64,000 nt of DNA from Roseburia_C sp031555935 (lineage in GTDB: Bacteria; Bacillota; Clostridia; Lachnospirales; Lachnospiraceae): contig JAVBTX010000008.1 of the NCBI GenBank assembly GCA_031555935.1, forward strand, positions 130,797 to 194,796. Reading direction: 5' to 3'. The notes below the pieces were generated by a model. That model ran no database searches and was not told the origin of the DNA. It worked only from the letters and a program-made list of their open reading frames with translations. Both the position numbers and the translations under genes were made by a program. This document shows positions 9,032 through 15,584 of this stretch, piece after piece (the first letter of the stretch is position 1; each line of letters begins with the position of its first letter).

Positions 9032-9900
9032 AGTTTGTAATTTTAACGGGAATGTCCGGTGCAGGAAAAAGTACGGCGTTAAAGATGATGGAGGATGTCG
9101 GCTTTTATTGTGTGGACAATCTTCCGATTCCGCTGATTGAGAAATTTGTCGAGCTTTCTGATTTGCCAAATTCGGAATTACAAAAGGTTGCGGTAGGAAT
9201 CGATATTCGTAATGGAAATGCATTAGAGGAGCTGCGAGATGTCTTAGACCACCTTGAGGCCGATGACCGGACTTGTGAAATCTTATTTTTAGATGCCGAG
9301 GATACGGTCTTAATCAAGCGTTATAAGGAAACACGGCGCAGTCATCCGCTTGCAGGCAGTGAGCGGGTTGATAAGGGAATTGAGGAAGAACGTCGGCGCT
9401 TGAACTTTTTGAAAAAACGTGCGAACTACATTATTGACACCAGCCGATTACTGACACGTGAATTAAAGGGTGAGATAAATAAAATATTTGTCCAAAATCA
9501 GGATTTTAAGAATCTGATGATTACAGTTTTGTCTTTTGGTTTTAAATACGGCATACCGGCTGATTCTGATTTGGTCTTTGATGTTCGTTTTTTACCGAAT
9601 CCATATTATGTTGAAGGGCTAAAACATAAAAGCGGAAACGAAAAAGAAATTCAGGAATATGTTTTGCAATTTCCAGAAGCGCATGAGTTCTTGAATAAAC
9701 TTGAAGATATGATTGATTTTCTGATTCCGAATTATATAATAGAAGGAAAAAACCAGCTTGTTATCAGCATTGGCTGTACCGGTGGAAAACACCGTTCGGT
9801 CACTTTAGCGAATGAGCTTTATAAGCGAATGGGTGAGCAAAAGGACTTTGGGCTTAAGATAGAGCATCGGGATATTGATAAAGACGCAGTGCGCAAGTAG
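9028..9900 (+). CDS. rapZ: RapZ/YvcJ family nucleotide-binding protein
   Basis: P-loop protein of the RapZ/YvcJ family. In Escherichia coli RapZ is an RNA adaptor that steers decay of GlmZ and so controls amino-sugar supply; in Bacillus YvcJ binds and hydrolyses nucleotides and affects competence. Walker A is GMSGAGKS (8-15), and the C-terminal domain carries the conserved block ISIGCTGGKHRSV. Length of 290 residues is typical. It starts inside the murB stop (ATGA), linking it to a wall-precursor gene. In Bacillus the next gene would be yvcK; here whiA follows directly after a short repeat-bearing gap. Role in this organism is inferred only from family and context. Confidence 0.93.
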   Translation: MKFVILTGMSGAGKSTALKMMEDVGFYCVDNLPIPLIEKFVELSDLPNSELQKVAVGIDIRNGNALEELRDVLDHLEADDRTCEILFLDAEDTVLIKRYKETRRSHPLAGSERVDKGIEEERRRLNFLKKRANYIIDTSRLLTRELKGEINKIFVQNQDFKNLMITVLSFGFKYGIPADSDLVFDVRFLPNPYYVEGLKHKSGNEKEIQEYVLQFPEAHEFLNKLEDMIDFLIPNYIIEGKNQLVISIGCTGGKHRSVTLANELYKRMGEQKDFGLKIEHRDIDKDAVRK

Positions 9901-9945
9901 AGTGATGCTTAGTGTGCAAGTAGTGATTGCGCACTGTGCAAGTAG
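9889..9945 (+). repeat. Three tandem 12-mers across the rapZ stop
   Basis: GTGCGCAAGTAG (9889-9900), GTGTGCAAGTAG (9912-9923) and CTGTGCAAGTAG (9934-9945) repeat every 22-23 bp. The first copy ends in the rapZ stop codon; the other two fill the gap before whiA. They could be a duplication scar or a binding array. No function is known. Confidence 0.8.
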
Positions 9946-9956
9946 CAGGGAGAGAC

Positions 9957-10928
9957 ATGTCGTTTTCAAGTGATGTAAAAGAGGAACTGTCAAAACAGTT
10001 AAATAAATCCAGACATTGTCAGCTAGCTGAGCTGGCGGCGATGATTCATCTGGCTGGAAAGATAACTACCGGTGAAAATGGGACGGAGCTGGAAATTGCG
10101 ACGGAGCATGCAGCGGTTGCGAAAAGATGTTATACTTTAATAAAAAGGGCGTTTGATATCAGCGCGGAGACTGTTGTACGCGGAAGCTATGTGGTGCGGA
10201 TACCTTCCGCCGAGTTTAGCGAGGGGGACTTACCGCTACAGAACCCGGAGGATGTTAGACGGATTTTACAAGCGATAAAGTTTCTTGATGCAAATGGCAT
10301 TCCGACGAGCAAGCCGGAGTTAGTGGATGGCTTGATGGTTCAAAATGTGTGTTGCAAGCGGGCTTATATTCGCGGGGCCTTTCTAACCGCTGGCTCAATG
10401 AGTGCGCCACAGAAGTCTTATCATTTTGAAATTGTATGCATTACCAGAGCGCAGGCGGAACAGTTACAGATAATCCTAAGTGATTTTGTCACTGATGCCA
10501 AGATTGTTCAGCGTAAAAAATATTATATTGTTTACATTAAAGAGGGTGCGCAGATTGTTGATGTATTGAATGTGATGGAAGCACATTTGGCGCTAATGGA
10601 TTTTGAAAATGTGCGCATTTTAAAAGAAATGCGCAACTCTGTAAACCGTCAGGTAAATTGCGAAACGGCGAATATCAACAAGACGGTGAATGCAGCGGTA
10701 AAACAGATGGAAGATATTGAGTACATTGAACGGAGGGCAGGACTTGGTTATTTGCCGGATAACTTGAGGATAATGGCTGAACTTCGACTGCAATATCCTG
10801 ACGCACCATTGAAGGAGTTGGGGGAATACCTAAATCCGCCGGTGGGCAAATCAGGTGTGAACCACAGGTTGAGGAAGATAAGTGCAATAGCAGAAGAACT
10901 TAGAGGGTATAAGGAGGAGATACGATGA
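9957..10928 (+). CDS. whiA: WhiA family DNA-binding protein
   Basis: WhiA combines a LAGLIDADG-homing-endonuclease-like N-terminal fold, lacking nuclease activity, with a C-terminal helix-turn-helix. In actinobacteria it activates sporulation septation genes; in Bacillus it influences division and chromosome segregation. The C-terminal block DIEYIERRAGLGYLPDNLR followed by PLKELGEYLNPPVGKSGVNH is the diagnostic HTH region. I chose the ATG at 9957, with AGGGAGAG upstream, giving MSFSSDVKEELSK, the standard family start. An upstream in-frame start at 9927 lies in the repeat gap and lacks a ribosome site. 323 residues. The stop overlaps the downstream HPr-like gene by 4 bp. Confidence 0.95.
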   Translation: MSFSSDVKEELSKQLNKSRHCQLAELAAMIHLAGKITTGENGTELEIATEHAAVAKRCYTLIKRAFDISAETVVRGSYVVRIPSAEFSEGDLPLQNPEDVRRILQAIKFLDANGIPTSKPELVDGLMVQNVCCKRAYIRGAFLTAGSMSAPQKSYHFEIVCITRAQAEQLQIILSDFVTDAKIVQRKKYYIVYIKEGAQIVDVLNVMEAHLALMDFENVRILKEMRNSVNRQVNCETANINKTVNAAVKQMEDIEYIERRAGLGYLPDNLRIMAELRLQYPDAPLKELGEYLNPPVGKSGVNHRLRKISAIAEELRGYKEEIR

Positions 10929-11191
10929 TTCGTAAAGAGGTTAAAATTCATGTTCCAGGTGGGGTTGAAGCTAGTCCGGCGGCATTGCTGGTGCAGACCG
11001 CAAACAAGTTTCAAAGTAGCATTTACTTAGAGGCGGGCAATCACAAAGTGAATGCCAAAAGCATTATGGGCATGATGACGATTGCCATGAATTATGAAGA
11101 TACCATAACAATTATTACTGACGGGGAAGATGAGGCAGCAGCGGCTGAGGTCATTGAAAAATTTCTCGCACATCAAAATTCAAATATTTAA
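10925..11191 (+). CDS. Crh-like HPr paralogue lacking His15
   Basis: Small HPr-fold protein of 88 residues. The regulatory site is intact: Ser46 in NAKSIMGMM, the HPr kinase target. The phosphotransfer site is not: where HPr has GLHARPAA, this protein has GVEASPAA, so His15 is Glu15 and Arg17 is Ser17. It therefore cannot accept phosphate from PEP through enzyme I, and instead resembles Bacillus Crh, which has Gln15 and also follows whiA. The inferred role is as a Ser46-phosphorylated partner of the CcpA repressor or another regulatory target. It starts within the whiA stop. Calling it simply a PTS phosphocarrier would be misleading. Confidence 0.88.
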   Translation: MIRKEVKIHVPGGVEASPAALLVQTANKFQSSIYLEAGNHKVNAKSIMGMMTIAMNYEDTITIITDGEDEAAAAEVIEKFLAHQNSNI

Positions 11192-11207
11192 GGAAGGATT
11201 GAAACAT

Positions 11208-12116
11208 TTGAAGAAGCGACTGTTGTTTATTTTTAATGCGCATTCTGGTAAGGGACTGATAAAAAATAAATTAATGGAAATTATCGACATTATGGTAAAG
11301 GCTGATTATGAGGTGACTGTTTATCCAACGCAGGATAAAGAGGATGCCTTACATAAGGTCGAGGAAGAGGCTGGCGATTATGATCTGGTAGTTTGCAGCG
11401 GCGGGGATGGGACTTTAGATGAGGTGGTAACCGGCATGATGCGTCGGGAACACAAGGTGCCGCTAGGCTATATACCGGCAGGCAGTACCAACGATTTTGC
11501 ATCCTCGTTAAAAATACCAAAGACGATGACGAAAGCAGCTCAGATTGCCGTAGGTGGAAAAGTCTTTCCGTGTGATGTGGGATATTTTAATGGCGATTCA
11601 TTTATTTATATTGCAGCGTTTGGACTTTTTACGGATGTGTCCTATCAGACGAATCAGGAAATGAAAAATTTTCTAGGTCATGCGGCATACATATTGGAAG
11701 GCGTGAAGCGAATTGTCGACATCAAGTCTTATCCGATGCGGGTCGAATATGAGGAGCATGTGTTAGAAGAAGAGTATATTTATGGAATGATAACGAACTC
11801 TAATTCAGTGGGTGGCTTTAAGAATCTGACCGGGAAAAATGTTTTGCTGGATGATGGTGTGTTTGAAGTGACTTTAATTAAAATGCCAAAGAATCCAATT
11901 GAATTAAATGAGATTATCTTTAACTTGACGACTGGTCGTGACGAGACGGAACTCATCCATACCTTTAAGACTGACCGTATTCATTTTTATGCCAACGAGG
12001 ATATCCCCTGGACACTTGATGGCGAGTTTGGTGGTGAGCATACCGTGGTGGATATCCGTAACTGTCACCGGGCTTTGGAAATAATGATTAAGAATAAGAA
12101 AACTGAAAGCAAATGA
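11208..12116 (+). CDS. YegS/DgkB-type diacylglycerol or lipid kinase
   Basis: Member of the DAGK catalytic family, ATP-dependent kinases of diacylglycerol or related lipids at the cytoplasmic face of the membrane. Visible family motifs are FNAHSGKG near the N-terminus, VVCSGGDGTLDEVVTG (the nucleotide-binding GGDGT block) and GYIPAGSTNDFA. An in-frame ATG at 11130 lies inside the preceding HPr-like gene and has no ribosome site. The TTG at 11208, with AGGAAGG at 11191-11197, gives MKKRLLFIFNAHSGKG and 302 residues, the expected length, so I prefer it. In Bacillus the homologue DgkB recycles diacylglycerol left by lipoteichoic acid synthesis. The precise lipid substrate is not deducible. Confidence 0.87.
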   Translation: MKKRLLFIFNAHSGKGLIKNKLMEIIDIMVKADYEVTVYPTQDKEDALHKVEEEAGDYDLVVCSGGDGTLDEVVTGMMRREHKVPLGYIPAGSTNDFASSLKIPKTMTKAAQIAVGGKVFPCDVGYFNGDSFIYIAAFGLFTDVSYQTNQEMKNFLGHAAYILEGVKRIVDIKSYPMRVEYEEHVLEEEYIYGMITNSNSVGGFKNLTGKNVLLDDGVFEVTLIKMPKNPIELNEIIFNLTTGRDETELIHTFKTDRIHFYANEDIPWTLDGEFGGEHTVVDIRNCHRALEIMIKNKKTESK

Positions 12117-12203
12117 TTGTTAGATTTTTAACTTTATTTTTTTTAAAAGACATGTTATGATAAATGCAAATTGTGTAAATAAAAAACAACGGAGGACAAT
12201 ACA

Positions 12204-13067
12204 ATGTTAGTATCAGCAGCAGAAATGTTAGTAAAAGCAAAAGCTGGACATTATGCAGTAGGCCAGTTTAACATCAATAACCTAGAGTGGACAAAGTCAG
12301 TTCTTTTAACCGCAGAGGAATGTAAATCACCAGTAATCCTTGGTGTATCTGAAGGCGCAGGAAAGTACATGACCGGCTATAAAACAGTAGCAGCAATGGT
12401 AAAAGCGATGATCGAAGAACTGAACATTACCGTTCCAGTTGCATTACACTTAGATCATGGTTCATATGAAGGATGTTTAAAATGTGTAGAAGCAGGATTT
12501 TCATCAATTATGTTTGATGGTTCTCACTATGCAATTGACGAGAATGTAGCAAAGACAACAGAATTAGTTGCACTTGCTCATAAGAACGGAATGTCAATTG
12601 AAGCAGAAGTTGGTTCAATCGGCGGTGAAGAAGACGGCGTTGTTGGTACTGGCGAATGTGCAGACCCAAATGAATGTAAGATGATTGCAGACCTTGGTGT
12701 CGATATGTTAGCAGCAGGTATTGGTAACATTCATGGAAAATATCCAGAAAACTGGGCTGGCTTAAGCTTCGAGACATTAGATGCAGTTCAGCAGTTAACT
12801 GGCGATATGCCATTGGTACTTCATGGTGGAACAGGAATCCCAGAAGAAATGATTCAGAAGGCAATCAATCTTGGTGTTGCTAAGATTAACGTAAATACCG
12901 AATGTCAGTTGACTTTTGCAGAAGCAACCAGAAAATATATCGAAGCTGGAAAAGACATTGCTGGAAAAGGTTTTGACCCTCGTAAATTATTAGCTCCTGG
13001 CGCAGAAGCAATTCAGGCAACTGTAAAAGAGAAAATGGAATTATTCGGTTCCGTAGGAAAAGCATAA
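12204..13067 (+). CDS. fba: Class II fructose-bisphosphate aldolase
   Basis: Zinc-dependent aldolase that splits fructose-1,6-bisphosphate to triose phosphates in glycolysis and reverses this in gluconeogenesis. Class II marks are VALHLDHGSYEGCLKCVEAG (Asp84 and zinc ligand His85), EAEVGSIGGEEDG, IGNIHGKYP, LHGGTGIP and NVNTECQ. 287 residues, full length. ACGGAGGAC precedes the ATG. A TATGAT (12156-12161) about 40 bp upstream is a likely -10 element with a weak -35 (TTTATT). The gene stands alone between the lipid kinase and a strong terminator. Codon choice is narrower than in its neighbours, as expected of a highly expressed gene. Confidence 0.97.
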   Translation: MLVSAAEMLVKAKAGHYAVGQFNINNLEWTKSVLLTAEECKSPVILGVSEGAGKYMTGYKTVAAMVKAMIEELNITVPVALHLDHGSYEGCLKCVEAGFSSIMFDGSHYAIDENVAKTTELVALAHKNGMSIEAEVGSIGGEEDGVVGTGECADPNECKMIADLGVDMLAAGIGNIHGKYPENWAGLSFETLDAVQQLTGDMPLVLHGGTGIPEEMIQKAINLGVAKINVNTECQLTFAEATRKYIEAGKDIAGKGFDPRKLLAPGAEAIQATVKEKMELFGSVGKA

Positions 13068-13088
13068 TTCGTAATAATGTTAAACAAC

Positions 13089-13124
13089 AAGGGTGTTCCA
13101 TTCAGCATGGAATGCCCTTTATTA
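13089..13124 (+). terminator. Terminator after fba
   Basis: AAGGGTGTTCCAT (13089-13101) pairs with ATGGAATGCCCTTT (13107-13120) around a short TCAGC loop, followed by TATTACTTTA. Strong stem but only a modest T tract. Confidence 0.75.
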
Positions 13125-13156
13125 CTTTATAGGAAACTCCGTTCCCGATAAAGTAA
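13122..13156 (+). promoter_or_regulatory. Hairpin in the glnN leader
   Basis: TTACTTTAT (13122-13130) and ATAAAGTAA (13148-13156) form a 9-bp stem with an inner GGAA/TTCC pair. It starts at the end of the fba terminator and stops 8 bp before the glnN ribosome binding site. It may be part of a leader control structure. I see no clear promoter in the 50 bp between the fba terminator and glnN. Confidence 0.45.
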
Positions 13157-13173
13157 AGAAAACGAAAGGATGT

Positions 13174-15300
13174 ATGAAAATGAGTGAAACAGAATATATG
13201 AGTGTTTCTGATATTTTTGGTGAAAACGTATTTAATGATTCTGTAATGCAGGAACGTTTACCGAAAAAGGTTTATCAGAAACTGAAAAATGTAATTCAGG
13301 AAGGAATTGATTTAGACTTAGAAACAGCCGATGTAGTTGCTCATGAGATGAAGGAGTGGGCAATTGAAAAGGGTGCAACCCACTATACCCATTGGTTTCA
13401 GCCATTAACTGGGGTAACGGCAGAAAAGCATGACTCTTTCATTACGGCACCGATGTCAAATGGCAGGGTGTTAATGAGTTTTTCAGGAAAAGAATTAATC
13501 AAGGGTGAACCGGACGCCTCCTCATTTCCCTCCGGCGGTTTAAGAGCGACCTTCGAAGCAAGAGGGTATACCGCATGGGATTGTACATCGCCAGCGTTTG
13601 TCAGACAGGACGCGGCTGGTGCAACCCTTTGTATACCGACGGCATTTTGCTCCTACACCGGAGAAGCGTTGGATCAGAAGACACCATTGCTTCGCTCGAT
13701 GGAAGCAATCAATGAGCAGTCCCTTCGTTTGATAAAATTATTTGGCAATACCACTTCAAAACGAGTTACTCCATCGGTTGGACCGGAGCAGGAATATTTT
13801 CTGGTTGACCGGAAAAAATATCTAAAGAGAAAAGATTTAATTTTTGCTGGTCGGACACTGTTTGGTGCAATGCCGCCAAAGGGGCAGGAAATGGATGACC
13901 ATTACTTTGGTATTATTCGTGAGCGAATTGCCGCATATATGAAGGATGTCAACAAAGAGCTGTGGAAACTGGGTGTGTCGGCAAAAACACAGCATAATGA
14001 AGCCGCACCAGCGCAGCATGAGCTGGCACCAATCTATGATGTGGCAAATGTAGCAGTCGACCACAATCAACTGGCGATGGAAACCTTAAAGAAAGTAGCG
14101 GAACGTCATGGGATGCAGTGCCTGCTTCATGAAAAACCATTTGCCGGGGTAAATGGTTCTGGTAAGCACAACAACTGGTCTATTACGACAGACGATGGAA
14201 TCAATTTATTAGAGCCAGGTAAAACACCACATGATAACATCCAGTTTTTATTGGTATTAACCTGTATCCTGAAGGCAGTAGATGTTCACGCTGATTTACT
14301 ACGTGAATCGGCAGCCGATGTTGGGAATGACCATCGTCTTGGTGCCAATGAAGCACCGCCAGCGATTATTTCGGTATACCTTGGTGAACAGCTGGAAGAT
14401 GTTTTGACCCAGTTAATCAGTACCGGTGAGGCAACACATAGTATCGGCGGACAGAAATTAAAAACCGGTGTAAAAATATTACCTGATTTCATGAAGGATG
14501 CAACTGACCGCAATCGTACTTCCCCATTTGCCTTTACTGGTAACAAATTTGAATTCCGTATGGTTGGCTCTCATGATTCTGTTGCGCAGCCAAATGTAGT
14601 TTTAAATACGATTGTTGCAGAAGCATTTGCAGAAGTATGTGATATCATCGAAAAAGCCGATGATTTTGATTTGGCGGTACATGATTTAATTAAAAAATAT
14701 GCAAATGAGCATCAGCGTATTGTTTTCAACGGTAACGGATATTCGGCGGAATGGGTTGAAGAAGCAGCCAGACGCGGCTTGTCAAATATTACCTCGATGG
14801 TCGATGCGATTCCATCACTGGCGACAGAAAAATCAATCGCATTATTTGAGAAGTTTAAAGTATTTACCAGAGCAGAATTAGAGTCTCGGGTTGAAATCGA
14901 GTATGAGACTTATGCAAAAGAGATTAACATTGAAGCAAAAGCAATGCTTGATATTGCTGGTAAGCAGATTATTCCGGCAGTTATCAAATATATTACCAAT
15001 CTGGCAAACTCGGCAAATGCTGTAAAAACTGTTTGTGATGCAGATATTAGTGTTCAGACTGAATTGCTTCATGAAGTGTCTGATTTATTATCAGAAACTA
15101 AGGTGGCTATGGCGAAATTGGCTGAGGCAGCGGAAACGGGTAGTGCAATGGAAGAGGGCAGAGAACAGGCTGTGTATTATCGTGACGCGGTAAAAACGGC
15201 AATGGATGAACTTCGGACACCAGTGGATAAATTAGAAATGCTTGTCGATAAGGATATTTGGCCAATGCCATCCTATGGCGATTTGATTTTTGAGGTCTAA
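13174..15300 (+). CDS. glnN: Glutamine synthetase type III (GlnN family)
   Basis: Makes glutamine from glutamate, ammonia and ATP; the main ammonium-assimilation enzyme in many Clostridia and Bacteroidetes. Type III enzymes are about 700 residues, far longer than GlnA; this one has 708. Diagnostic blocks are FPSGGLRATFEARGYTAWD, GPEQEYFLVDR, HNEAAPAQHELAPIYDVAN and GVNGSGKHNNWSI. I chose the ATG at 13174, with GAAAGGA upstream; an in-frame start at 13093 would lie in the fba terminator. Regulation by nitrogen is likely but no GlnR-type operator is obvious; a hairpin sits in the leader. Confidence 0.95.
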   Translation: MKMSETEYMSVSDIFGENVFNDSVMQERLPKKVYQKLKNVIQEGIDLDLETADVVAHEMKEWAIEKGATHYTHWFQPLTGVTAEKHDSFITAPMSNGRVLMSFSGKELIKGEPDASSFPSGGLRATFEARGYTAWDCTSPAFVRQDAAGATLCIPTAFCSYTGEALDQKTPLLRSMEAINEQSLRLIKLFGNTTSKRVTPSVGPEQEYFLVDRKKYLKRKDLIFAGRTLFGAMPPKGQEMDDHYFGIIRERIAAYMKDVNKELWKLGVSAKTQHNEAAPAQHELAPIYDVANVAVDHNQLAMETLKKVAERHGMQCLLHEKPFAGVNGSGKHNNWSITTDDGINLLEPGKTPHDNIQFLLVLTCILKAVDVHADLLRESAADVGNDHRLGANEAPPAIISVYLGEQLEDVLTQLISTGEATHSIGGQKLKTGVKILPDFMKDATDRNRTSPFAFTGNKFEFRMVGSHDSVAQPNVVLNTIVAEAFAEVCDIIEKADDFDLAVHDLIKKYANEHQRIVFNGNGYSAEWVEEAARRGLSNITSMVDAIPSLATEKSIALFEKFKVFTRAELESRVEIEYETYAKEINIEAKAMLDIAGKQIIPAVIKYITNLANSANAVKTVCDADISVQTELLHEVSDLLSETKVAMAKLAEAAETGSAMEEGREQAVYYRDAVKTAMDELRTPVDKLEMLVDKDIWPMPSYGDLIFEV

Positions 15301-15311
15301 AAAGGGAGGAT

Positions 15312-15335
15312 GCCAGGTAACATCCGTTACCTGGC
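15312..15335 (+). terminator. Hairpin after glnN
   Basis: Perfect 10-bp stem GCCAGGTAAC (15312-15321) with GTTACCTGGC (15326-15335) and a 4-nt ATCC loop, 11 bp after the glnN stop. The T tract is poor (GTATTATG), so it may stabilise the 3' end as much as terminate. Confidence 0.6.
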
Positions 15336-15363
15336 GTATTATGAAAAAGTTTATTCAAAAAAA

Positions 15364-15413
15364 GTAATTTCGAATTACGAAGTAATTTTAATTACAAAGT
15401 AATTTTATTACTT
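15364..15413. repeat. Three tandem AT-rich palindromes
   Basis: Three palindromes sharing the core GTAATT lie back to back: GTAATT-TCG-AATTAC (15364-15378), GTAATTTTAATTAC (15382-15395) and AAGTAAT-TTT-ATTACTT (15397-15413). Their centres are about 17 bp apart. They sit in the gene-free stretch of about 250 bp between the convergent glnN and penicillin-binding protein genes. Apart from these and the flanking hairpins I see nothing coding in 15336-15543. Confidence 0.7.
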
Positions 15414-15543
15414 GGGATTATCTTTTGTTTATAGTTTTATTATATGCAATAGATTTGAAGAAACCATGTTGATAAAGTGAAACTTCTTTGAATGTCAGGT
15501 GAATAAATTGTGAACAAAAAATCTTGAAGCCTCGAGATACTAA

Positions 15544-15578
15544 AACGGGTATATCGTCATCGAAACGATATACCCGTT
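15544..15578. terminator. Bidirectional terminator between glnN and PBP
   Basis: A perfect 14-bp stem, AACGGGTATATCGT (15544-15557) with ACGATATACCCGTT (15565-15578), 7-nt loop. It ends 7 bp from the stop of the minus-strand penicillin-binding protein gene and has short T runs on both sides (GTTTTG on plus, TTTTAG on minus). Confidence 0.85.
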
Positions 15579-15584
15579 GTTTTG

